A stretch of 33,684 nt of DNA from a bacterium BMS3Abin06 (lineage in GTDB: Bacteria > Nitrospirota > Thermodesulfovibrionia > UBA6902), in NCBI GenBank assembly GCA_002897895.1, contig BDSY01000044.1, positions 1 through 33,684 on the forward strand, given 5' to 3'. Under the pieces are notes generated by a model. That model ran no database searches. It worked only from the letters and a program-made list of their open reading frames with translations, and was not told the DNA's origin. Below are positions 15,543 to 22,914 of the stretch, one piece after another (within the stretch, counting starts at the first letter, position 1; every line of letters starts with the position of its first letter). The position numbers and the translations under genes are program-made.

Positions 15543-17117
15543 AACATGAACCGGAAAAAAATTAAAATATTATCTCTTGTTCCTTGCTTCCTGCTTCTTG
15601 TTTTTTTAACAGGTTGCGCTACAACCGATGAAACGGAAGGTCTGTACAAGAGATTGAACACACAGATAACCCTATTTCTGAACGGCCCTGACAAGGTTTT
15701 GCCGGATATCACCTTCGAGCTGTCGGCAATAAATATTATTGAAGAGGACGGGACAGCAAGAGAGGTGATGAACCGCCCGATAGGCGTTAACTCTCATATC
15801 GTGGAAGGCAGCCAGATTCTCTTAGGTGAAAAAGCGCTGCCTGAGGGGAGATATAAGAAACTTCAACTGATTGTAACAGAGGCTTCGATCAGGAAAAAAG
15901 GGAGAACCGCGCATCTGGCGCTGCCGCCCGAAGGGATAGAGATTGATATTGATGTTTCCCTGAGGAAACATCAGAATACTACATTGTTTTTGAACTGGAA
16001 CCCTGACGCATCCATCCAGGAGGGGTATATGTTCAGGCCGGTATTCAGTGTGAGAAGCCAGACACCGGAATTAAGTTCGCTGCTTATTTATGTGACCAAT
16101 GAGGATTCCGATAATGTCTCGGTTATCAACAGACAATCAGGTGAAATAGCGGCTACAGTAATGGTAGGAAAAAAGCCGAGGGGCATTGCTACTTCAAAGA
16201 ATAGAGATCGTCTGAAGGTTTATGTGGCCAATTCAGGTTCGAACAGCATTTCGGTGATTGACCCCACTACCAACAAAATAGAGAATGAGATTCCGATCAG
16301 GTTCGGCAGGAGACCGGAGGGAATAGCAGTTGCCGGCCTCTCCTCTGAAGAGGATCTGCTCTTTGTGGCCAATTACGGCTCTAACAGCGTTTCCGTAGTT
16401 GACACAACAACTTATCAGGAGCTGGAAAAAATAGATGTAGGACGCGGTCCGACAGCAATAGCAGTTGACCCGTCGATAGATGAGCTTATAACGGCAAGCT
16501 TCCTCAGCTTTGAGGATATTAATGTCCTGAGGAGTTATCGTGAAAGGTTTTTAAACGTGTATGTAGTCAATCAGGATTCCAATGATATCTCTGTGTTGAG
16601 AATAGACACAGCCACAAAGAAGAGTGTAGAGGTTATGACCCTTGGTGTAGAATGGAGGCCTGTTGCAATTTACGTAGACTACCGGAGAGGTAAAGTTTAT
16701 GTGGCGAATTATGACTCCGACAAACTCTCTGTCATAGATATCCTGCAAACCGTTAAAGGCAATATAGCCGGAGCTGTCAGCGTTATTAATAATGTCGGAT
16801 TTTCCATAACGGGTGTGGTTGCTGATCCGGCTTTTGACAGGATTTATCTTCTTAAAGAGTCGCCCGGTGAAATAATCATTATCAAACCTTTTTCAGGGGG
16901 GTTTGATTATCTTAAAACGGTTATGCCCCCTGTTATGGGAACCATTTCCGTCGGGAGTTCTCCGAAGTCTCTTGTGATGGATCCCGAAGGCAGGAAACTG
17001 TATGTAGTCAACAGGGGCTCGGATAATATATCTGTCATAGATAAAACAGCAAAGAGGGAAGAACGGGTTATTTCTGTTGGCAAAAGACCTTATGGAATTG
17101 CGGTATTTCCAAAGTAG
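15540..17117 (+). CDS. YVTN beta-propeller outer-membrane lipoprotein
   Basis: A 525-residue lipoprotein with signal NRKKIKILSLVPCFLLLVF and lipobox LTGC (Cys26 from ATG 15540; ATG 15546 is equally possible). Residues about 35-175 form a beta-rich domain (ITLFLNGPDKVLPDITFELS, then LPEGRYKKLQLIV) that resembles DUF4382-like sandwiches. From about 175 on there are at least six YVTN-type blades (IYVTNEDSDNVSVIN, VYVANSGSNSISVID, LFVANYGSNSVSVVD, VYVVNQDSNDISVLR, VYVANYDSDKLSVID, LYVVNRGSDNISVID). It probably sits on the outer membrane as a scaffold. It follows the NHL propeller and precedes the porin. The signal-peptide DNA itself contains a 7-bp repeat. Confidence 0.9.
   Translation: MNMNRKKIKILSLVPCFLLLVFLTGCATTDETEGLYKRLNTQITLFLNGPDKVLPDITFELSAINIIEEDGTAREVMNRPIGVNSHIVEGSQILLGEKALPEGRYKKLQLIVTEASIRKKGRTAHLALPPEGIEIDIDVSLRKHQNTTLFLNWNPDASIQEGYMFRPVFSVRSQTPELSSLLIYVTNEDSDNVSVINRQSGEIAATVMVGKKPRGIATSKNRDRLKVYVANSGSNSISVIDPTTNKIENEIPIRFGRRPEGIAVAGLSSEEDLLFVANYGSNSVSVVDTTTYQELEKIDVGRGPTAIAVDPSIDELITASFLSFEDINVLRSYRERFLNVYVVNQDSNDISVLRIDTATKKSVEVMTLGVEWRPVAIYVDYRRGKVYVANYDSDKLSVIDILQTVKGNIAGAVSVINNVGFSITGVVADPAFDRIYLLKESPGEIIIIKPFSGGFDYLKTVMPPVMGTISVGSSPKSLVMDPEGRKLYVVNRGSDNISVIDKTAKREERVISVGKRPYGIAVFPK
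15574..15601. repeat. 7-bp-period array inside the signal-peptide coding sequence of the YVTN lipoprotein
   Basis: CTCTTGT, TCCTTGC, TTCCTGC and TTCTTGT occupy 15574-15601 in perfect register and encode the hydrophobic core before the lipobox. Gain or loss of one unit would shift the reading frame. Confidence 0.7.
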
Positions 17118-17150
17118 CAGGGAATGCTGCAATCGTTAAATATGTCTCTG

Positions 17151-17347
17151 GTCATCGGCCATTGTTATTGAGTGGTGGCTGATGTTAACTGTTTACGGTT
17201 GACAGTTAACGGTTATTGAAAGAATATAAAAATTGGAGAATCGACTCTATGAGAAGTTACTATCAAAAATGCTTCAGGCATTACATAATGCATTAAAAAA
17301 CCGTGAACCGTAAACTGATAACTGTGAACGCTTACGACTGATGACTG
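17151..17347. repeat. two facing 7-bp-period arrays upstream of the porin gene
   Basis: The left array (17151-17220) has units such as GTCATCG, GCCATTG, then TAACTGT, TTACGGT, TGACAGT and TAACGGT. The right array (17299-17347) has AACCGTG, AACCGTA, AACTGAT, AACTGTG, AACGCTT, ACGACTG and ATGACTG, running to within four bases of the porin ATG (17351). The right array is close to the reverse complement of the left (both contain GTTTACGGTT on opposite strands), so the mRNA could fold back over the intervening 80 bases. That interval also contains a small AATGC/GCATT stem. No Shine-Dalgarno is visible before the porin. Confidence 0.75.
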
Positions 17348-17350
17348 ATT

Positions 17351-19600
17351 ATGAGGCACATAGTATGTAAAACCACCGCCCTGATAATAGTATTACTTTT
17401 GAGCAGCCCTTACGCATTCACACAGGAGCTCAGCGGACGGTTTGATATAAATAACGGGACTTCCAAAAACTTTGAAGAAGGTGAAATGACATCAGGAACC
17501 GATACATTTAACCGGAATTTATATCTGAACTTTCAGCATTCATTTACACCAATGTTTACTTCTCAGATTAATTTAAGAACAAACTTTGCCGATGCCGATG
17601 CAATAGACTCTGACGGTGAAATCACAACTACCTACCGGAGGTCACTGGAACCGGCACTGGATTTAAATTTTGCGAATCCCATGTATGACCTGAATGCAGG
17701 CTACCGCCGCAGGGAACAGTGGACAACCGCGCATTTAAGTAATGAGAGCAGGAGAACTACCGAGTTTTATTACTCCAGCTTTAATATAACGCCTGAGGCA
17801 TTGCCCTCCTTAAGCATTCAATTTGATGAGCAGAGGAATTTTGACCATCTTTCTGTTAAGGGCGTGGACACTACAGACAGATCATATTCCGTAATATCCG
17901 CCTATGAGTTGCCGTCCAGTGATCTGCAACTCCGGTATACGATTAACTATTCGTACAATATAAACAGAACACCGTTGAGTTTGGCGTACAAATCCATAAA
18001 TGCCACTTTCTCAGACAACTATAACCTGGGATACTCCGGACGTTTCTGGGCCGGGAAAGCGAACTATTCCGTAAACTACAAGGGGAACTATTCGCGTGAT
18101 AAAAACAGGCAATTTGTTACTCAGGCCGGCACTGTGTTAAATGAGAGGACACCTCTTGGCGGGCTTTATGCAAAAAGCACAAATGCGGCTCAAAAAGATG
18201 TGGATGTCCTGTTATCCGAAGGAAGACTCATTGACAACGATTTCAATACATCTGCAGGAATTGATCTGAGCGCTGCAGGCGTGTTTCATAATATCGGGGT
18301 CATGGTATCGTCCGGAAGATCTGTAGACAGATTATATATTTATGTAAATAAAGATATCGGCACTGAGGCTGCTTTAAATAATTTAAATAACTGGAATGTA
18401 TTCAAAAGCAATTTTAATCAGGCAGGCACGTGGTCGCAGGTAACTATCCGGACTGTATCAATAGTTTTTGATACAGTCAATGATGTATACCGTTACGAAA
18501 TAGAGTTTTCGGATCCCCTGAGCGCATCCTTTTTTAAGGCAGTAAATTTACAGGCATCTGATGTGCCGGATGTATTTGTAACGGAAATCAGGGCTTATGG
18601 AACAGATACCCCTGACGATGATATCCTTACCACAGTTTCGACATCATTTACTCAGGGGCTGAATTTTAACGTTTCGCTGAAACCGCTGACGAAACTGACT
18701 CTTGGATTTCATTACTCTTTAAACAGAACGGACCAGAATCCCATATCAATCATAAATTCTCTCAGCGGCATTATCGGAAACATATTCAGTGATTCGGTAA
18801 GCGATGAAAAAGAGAATTTCAGCAGCAATACAGCAAGAAGCTATGGCATGTCTTCCAGATGGTTGACACACAGATTGCTTACTACGACATTTCGTATTCA
18901 ACGGAGTGAAGCATTTGACAATAAAGGGGAGACAGATGCCGCTTCAAATAGCTATAATTTATCTTTCAAGTCTGATCCTCTTCCGACTCTTGATGCTACT
19001 CTTTCATTAACAAAGAGTGACAGTTACAGTTTTAATGAGAAAAATTCCACAAACCTTTCTTCGTTTTTGAGTATAGGGTCAAAACTTTACAGGGGCGTAA
19101 ACATGGTTACCGACTTCGGATATACGAGGTCAAAATCATTTGCGAGCGGCGGCGTATCTTCATCCCGCCAGGTAAGCGGTTTCATTGATGCTGCTATTAC
19201 CAGGAGGATGTCCGGAGCGCTGAATTACGCTTTTAGCTGGGCAGCCTCGACCGCTTCATCTTCGCGTTCGAGAGAAGGCTCCACAGTAATCAGTTACCGG
19301 CCCGGCAGGTTTATCAACATTACGGGTAATTTCAAGGTATCTGATTCAAACGGCGATGTGAGCACATCAGAGGGAATGTCAATGGGTTGGCTCCCCCTGC
19401 GGGTACTCAGATTAAACATGAACTATCAGCATAGTGATTCCAGACCGGGTCCTGTAAAGACAGATACATTGGGAACCTATGCAATATGGTATATAACAAA
19501 ATTTGCGAGTGTCCGTTTTACTTATGCTTATACACAACGAAAAGAGGATAATAAGACCGGAAGTTACCGTTTTAATACGAATTTTAATTGCAGATTCTGA
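17351..19600 (+). CDS. large outer-membrane beta-barrel porin of the cytochrome locus
   Basis: A 749-residue protein with a signal peptide (hydrophobic core TTALIIVLLLSSPYAF) and alternating amphipathic strands for most of its length (LYLNFQHSFTPMFTSQINLR, YDLNAGYRRREQW, RMSGALNYAFSWAAS, ASVRFTYAYTQRKED). It ends in an aromatic residue (NFNCRF), as barrel proteins recognised by BamA do. Residues about 295-420 form a less barrel-like insert (VDRLYIYVNKDIG, then YRYEIEFSDPLSASFFKAVN and VFVTEIRAYG) that may be an extracellular or plug domain. Size and position beside multiheme cytochromes suggest a sheath role like MtrB-type porins, though I see no clear sequence match to MtrB. It is the fourth element from the left in the operon-like run after the propellers. 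Confidence 0.85.
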   Translation: MRHIVCKTTALIIVLLLSSPYAFTQELSGRFDINNGTSKNFEEGEMTSGTDTFNRNLYLNFQHSFTPMFTSQINLRTNFADADAIDSDGEITTTYRRSLEPALDLNFANPMYDLNAGYRRREQWTTAHLSNESRRTTEFYYSSFNITPEALPSLSIQFDEQRNFDHLSVKGVDTTDRSYSVISAYELPSSDLQLRYTINYSYNINRTPLSLAYKSINATFSDNYNLGYSGRFWAGKANYSVNYKGNYSRDKNRQFVTQAGTVLNERTPLGGLYAKSTNAAQKDVDVLLSEGRLIDNDFNTSAGIDLSAAGVFHNIGVMVSSGRSVDRLYIYVNKDIGTEAALNNLNNWNVFKSNFNQAGTWSQVTIRTVSIVFDTVNDVYRYEIEFSDPLSASFFKAVNLQASDVPDVFVTEIRAYGTDTPDDDILTTVSTSFTQGLNFNVSLKPLTKLTLGFHYSLNRTDQNPISIINSLSGIIGNIFSDSVSDEKENFSSNTARSYGMSSRWLTHRLLTTTFRIQRSEAFDNKGETDAASNSYNLSFKSDPLPTLDATLSLTKSDSYSFNEKNSTNLSSFLSIGSKLYRGVNMVTDFGYTRSKSFASGGVSSSRQVSGFIDAAITRRMSGALNYAFSWAASTASSSRSREGSTVISYRPGRFINITGNFKVSDSNGDVSTSEGMSMGWLPLRVLRLNMNYQHSDSRPGPVKTDTLGTYAIWYITKFASVRFTYAYTQRKEDNKTGSYRFNTNFNCRF

Positions 19601-19668
19601 AAACGCAACTTATAATAAGCATTGGATTTTTTTAGAAAATTCAACTGTCCGGATAAGAGGGGAAGGTT

Positions 19669-20262
19669 ATGAGCAAGACTGAAAAGAGGGGAAAACAGAG
19701 GCGATTATATCGATCCCTTCCGGTATTTTGCCTGTTAATTTTTTTTATATCCGGTTGCAGCAACGGCATGAAGCAATATGTCCGTCCGAATTTTGATTTT
19801 AGCGCTGTCAGGACCGTCGCTGTATTGCCTCTCGAAAACTTTACATCCGATAAATATGCAGGCGGAAAGATCAGAAGTAAAGTTATTATTGAACTCCTCT
19901 CAAGAGGAATTGATGTTATTGAACCGGGAGAGATTATCATGACATTAAGGGAGCTGAAGGTGAGATCGATTGACTCCATACGGACTGAAGATATACAGGA
20001 AATGGGGAGAATGTTAGATGCAGAAGCTGTTATTAAAGGCTCGGTGGAAGCATTCGGTATCAGTAAGGGGATCACGGTCTCTTACCCCGAGGTATCCATT
20101 GATCTGACATTGATTGATACGGCAAGCGGTAATATTATCTGGTCGGTATGGCATACATCAGGAGGCGCGAGTTTCTGGACCAGACACTTCGGCACTGAAG
20201 GCATGACCCTGGATAATACTTCCGCAAAGGTGGTAAAGGAGATTTTTGATACGATATATTAG
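19669..20262 (+). CDS. CsgG/LpoB/GNA1162-like lipoprotein A
   Basis: A 197-residue lipoprotein (lipobox ISGC, Cys30) with one compact alpha/beta domain. Characteristic motifs are VRTVAVLPLENFTSDKYAGG, VIIELLSRGIDVIEPGEI, LDAEAVIKGSVEAF, VSIDLTLIDTASGNIIWSVW and SGGASFWTRHFG. This fold is shared by CsgG, LpoB and the GNA1162 (DUF799) lipoproteins, which form or regulate outer-membrane complexes. AGGGGAAGG lies just before the ATG. It follows the porin by 68 bases and is followed by a paralogue with the same motif order. Role inferred: assembly or gating of the porin-cytochrome complex. Confidence 0.85.
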   Translation: MSKTEKRGKQRRLYRSLPVFCLLIFFISGCSNGMKQYVRPNFDFSAVRTVAVLPLENFTSDKYAGGKIRSKVIIELLSRGIDVIEPGEIIMTLRELKVRSIDSIRTEDIQEMGRMLDAEAVIKGSVEAFGISKGITVSYPEVSIDLTLIDTASGNIIWSVWHTSGGASFWTRHFGTEGMTLDNTSAKVVKEIFDTIY

Positions 20263-20331
20263 TCCATAGTCCATGGTCCATGGCAAAGTACTATCGACTA
20301 TCGACCATGGACTATCGACTAATATATGGAC
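20258..20331. repeat. 7-bp-period array forming a long inverted repeat between two paralogous lipoprotein genes
   Basis: From 20262 units run GTCCATA, GTCCATG twice, GCAAAGT, ACTATCG twice, ACCATGG, ACTATCG and ACTAATA. The first half is the reverse complement of the second: 20258-20276 pairs with 20305-20323 over 19 bases with one mismatch, leaving a 28-base loop. The array begins at the stop codon of the upstream gene (20260-20262) and ends before the ribosome site of the next (about 20336-20342). Confidence 0.88.
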
Positions 20332-20348
20332 TAAAAAAGGAGAATATT

Positions 20349-20930
20349 ATGGTGTTATTAAAGAAAAATATTTTTGCTCTTACGGTTTTTTTGCTATTTG
20401 CTGTTACGGGATGTCGCGGCAATATACCGGTATACCATATCAGTGAGGATATAGATTTCAGCTTTTATAAGAAAGTGGCTGTATTGCCTCTCGATAATTT
20501 GACAAATGACAAATATGCCGGTGAGATTGTAAGACAGGTGGTTATCAGCGAGCTGTTAGCTTCAGGGCTTGTTGATGTTGTGTTGCCCGGCGATGTTAAG
20601 AGCGCTTTTAATAATCTCGGCATTAAATCAGTCTCATCACTTAATTCAAATCAGATCAGGGCATTGGGTAAATCCCTTAAAGTTGAGGCGCTGATTCTGG
20701 GCGTTGTTGAAGAATACGGTGAAGCAAAGATGGGAAATGTCTCTGCGCCTCAGGTTACAATCAGCTTAATGATGGCGGATGCAGGCAGTGGCTCTATAGT
20801 CTGGTCAATAACGCAAACCAGGGGAGGAGCCAGCTTTTGGGCGCGGCATTTCGGGGCAAGGCATGAGACAATCAGTGAAACAGTATTGATGCTGGTAAGA
20901 GAATCGATCCGGACGCTTGTTGAATATTAG
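20349..20930 (+). CDS. CsgG/LpoB/GNA1162-like lipoprotein B
   Basis: A 193-residue lipoprotein (lipobox AVTGC, Cys22) paralogous to the gene just upstream. Shared motifs are FYKKVAVLPLDNLTNDKYAG, VISELLASGLVDVVLPGDV, LKVEALILGVVEEY, APQVTISLMMADAGSGSIVW and RGGASFWARHFGAR. I start at ATG 20349 because AAGGAG lies seven bases upstream. An in-frame ATG at 20280 would encode the repeat array and bury the signal peptide. The pair probably arose by tandem duplication. Function as for its neighbour; a hetero-oligomeric ring in the outer membrane is possible but unproven. Confidence 0.87.
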   Translation: MVLLKKNIFALTVFLLFAVTGCRGNIPVYHISEDIDFSFYKKVAVLPLDNLTNDKYAGEIVRQVVISELLASGLVDVVLPGDVKSAFNNLGIKSVSSLNSNQIRALGKSLKVEALILGVVEEYGEAKMGNVSAPQVTISLMMADAGSGSIVWSITQTRGGASFWARHFGARHETISETVLMLVRESIRTLVEY

Positions 20931-20956
20931 CAATTAAGTTTTTCAGCAATTTACAG

Positions 20957-20983
20957 AGGGTTCAATTTTGTAAATTGAACCCT
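20957..20983. terminator. perfect 12-bp stem-loop, possible terminator or processing site
   Basis: AGGGTTCAATTT (20957-20968), loop TGT, AAATTGAACCCT (20972-20983). The stem is perfect but is followed by GAATTTC, not a T-run. It may therefore be an mRNA processing or stability element within the operon and not an intrinsic terminator. It sits 27 bases after the stop of lipoprotein B. Confidence 0.4.
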
Positions 20984-21137
20984 GAATTTCAGTATGCGGA
21001 AATATACAGGTCTAATGAGGTCGGGCCGCGGCTGAATAGTAACGATTTTTATTCTCCTGAATTTAATATATGCGTTCATTTTTCTGCGTAAATTATAAAG
21101 CTTCAATTGAAAAGATTCCTGCCGGAGATATGGATTA

Positions 21138-22709
21138 ATGAAGAGAATAGTTGCAATCTTCATCATATTGCTCTCTGTCGTTCTCTCTTATTCTATCTAT
21201 ACGGGAAAAGTCAAATTAAATATCCGCAGTCTGAGAGAAGAGATAGAAAAAAAAGTGGAAAAGACCGGAGGGGTTCCCATAGAAAAAAAATCCGGTGAAA
21301 TTGAGGAAAAACCGGAGGTTCAGCCGCCTGAGAGAAGAGTGGAAAAAGCTGTAAGGAAGGTAGAAACGGTTCCCGTAGAAAAACCGCATGAGGGAGCCGG
21401 GAAAGAGGTTGAGGTTGTACCTGCCCGGAAGGAAATAGAAAAACCAGCAGGTATCTCAGAGACCCTCCTCCCTGGTGAGCTGTCTGAGGGAGTTGAAGCA
21501 AAAGCGGAAGTTATTCCCTCCGGGGAAGAGTCAGAAAAGATAAAAACGTTTCCTGCAGAAGAACCTTTTGAGAAAACTGAAGAAAAAACAGTTGGTGAGC
21601 CGCCTGGGACAATGACTGCGGAATTGCCGGCAGAGCCGCCGGCGGCCCTTCAGGAAGAGCCCGCTATTGGAGTTGAAGAAAAGACGGAAACTGTTCCCCC
21701 CGGTGAGGAAAAAGCAAAACCTGTGGATAAACCGGAAGCTATAGCTTCAGCCGTACCGGTGGAAGAAACCGGCAATAGAGTGGCTGTTTTCCCTTTTGAG
21801 AATTTTTCCGATAATAAAGACGCCCTGAAATATGTTATGCCGGTATTGATCGGCCATCTGGAAAAAAAAGGAGTGGAAGTGGTGGATGAAGAGAGGCTGA
21901 GCGATTATTTATGTAACGAAAGAGTCCGGTCAACCGGATATGTTTCAAAGGAACTTGCCCGGAAAATAAAAGAGAAATTTAAGGTGAAAGCCATCCTGGT
22001 AGGTTCCGTTATTTCCTTTTCAACAGGAAAAAATCCGGAATTCGGCATCCTGGCAAGGCTGATTGATCCTTCTGACGGCGGCATCCTCTGGGCGGATTAT
22101 GCCTCTGCTACAGGAGAAGACTTCACGGGTATCCTCGGATTAGGCAGGTTGAGCACTGTTTTCAGCTTAATCCCCAGGGTTATGGACACATTATTTGCTT
22201 CTTTTTATGTTAAAACGCTTCAGAGGGAGACAGAACATTCATACAGGATTGCCGTAATGCCGTTTCAGAATAACACTGATTTCAGGAATGCAGGAATGAT
22301 AGCCATGTATATGTTTATGGTTGAACTCCTAAAGAATAAGAAATTTGAGCCGATAGAATATGGTAATATCAGAGACTTGATTGTAAGTCTGAGAATCAGG
22401 AATAGAGGAGAACTGGATTATAAAAATATGAATGTCCTCTCGGAAAAGTTAGGCGCAAGAGGGATATTAGTGGGGGCAGTTGATAATTTTACTAAAGGCG
22501 CGGCTGCTTCATCCCCGCCAAAGGCGGCTGTTTCCGCCAGGCTTCTGGACGGCGGAAATAATAAGATTTTATGGTATAATAACCGTCAATTAAGCGGCGA
22601 AGAAAATGTCATTGCCTTTGACTGGGGAAGAATCAGGTCCGTCCATACCGTAGCCTACAGGGTAGTCGAAAGTCTGGTAAAAAACATGGGATTAAGACAA
22701 TGGCATTAA
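21138..22709 (+). CDS. membrane-anchored Pro/Glu/Lys-rich rod protein with two CsgG/LpoB-like domains
   Basis: A 523-residue protein whose plan recalls TonB. Residues 4-20 form an uncleaved N-terminal helix (IVAIFIILLSVVLSYS). A periplasm-spanning rod of about 170 residues follows, rich in P, E, K and V with loose repeats such as EKVETVPVEKP, EVVPARKEIEKP and ETVPPGEEKAKP. Two globular domains come next, at 213-360 (NRVAVFPFENFSDNKDAL, then VKAILVGSVISF and DGGILWADY) and 369-523 (YRIAVMPFQNNTDFRNAG, then ARGILVGAVDNF and NNKILWYNN). Both domains match the motif order of the two lipoproteins just upstream. It could bridge the inner membrane to an outer-membrane ring. GGAG lies ten bases before the ATG. 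Confidence 0.85.
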   Translation: MKRIVAIFIILLSVVLSYSIYTGKVKLNIRSLREEIEKKVEKTGGVPIEKKSGEIEEKPEVQPPERRVEKAVRKVETVPVEKPHEGAGKEVEVVPARKEIEKPAGISETLLPGELSEGVEAKAEVIPSGEESEKIKTFPAEEPFEKTEEKTVGEPPGTMTAELPAEPPAALQEEPAIGVEEKTETVPPGEEKAKPVDKPEAIASAVPVEETGNRVAVFPFENFSDNKDALKYVMPVLIGHLEKKGVEVVDEERLSDYLCNERVRSTGYVSKELARKIKEKFKVKAILVGSVISFSTGKNPEFGILARLIDPSDGGILWADYASATGEDFTGILGLGRLSTVFSLIPRVMDTLFASFYVKTLQRETEHSYRIAVMPFQNNTDFRNAGMIAMYMFMVELLKNKKFEPIEYGNIRDLIVSLRIRNRGELDYKNMNVLSEKLGARGILVGAVDNFTKGAAASSPPKAAVSARLLDGGNNKILWYNNRQLSGEENVIAFDWGRIRSVHTVAYRVVESLVKNMGLRQWH

Positions 22710-22753
22710 CGATAATCATTTATGGTTGTTAAATAAATAATGGCTGAGTTGAT

Positions 22754-22886
22754 GTAACTATTCAGGCAGGCACAAAGGCACATAGTGGCAAAGGCACAAA
22801 GTGAAAAAAAGGATGAAAAACTTTTCTTGTATTTCTGTAACTCTTTGTGCCTATGTGCCTTTGCCACTTTGCACCTGCGTAGTTAC
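22754..22886. repeat. long imperfect inverted repeat before the parvulin gene
   Basis: Both arms begin with GTAACTA at their outer ends (22754-22760 and 22880-22886, opposite strands) and contain GGCAAAGGCACA and CACAAAG modules. Arms are about 47-50 bases and the loop about 36. Related GGCACAAA-type sequence appears at the right edge of the window. It could fold into a large hairpin between the rod and parvulin genes. The 22710-22914 gap holds no gene. Confidence 0.75.
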
Positions 22887-22914
22887 GAGTTGATTATACA
22901 TAGCGTATTAAATT

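Noticed and set aside
17249..17296. 15-codon frame with GGAG upstream, before the porin
   Set aside because: It is too short to support and lies in a repeat-rich leader. A leader peptide is possible, but nothing beyond the ribosome site suggests it.
17351..19600. Assigning the porin as MtrB/PioB
   Set aside because: Length and context fit, but I see no diagnostic sequence features, so only a generic porin role is given.
19669..22709. A curli system, given the CsgG-like proteins
   Set aside because: No CsgA/B/E/F-like genes are present, and the proteins look nearer to LpoB/GNA1162-type domains than to true CsgG.
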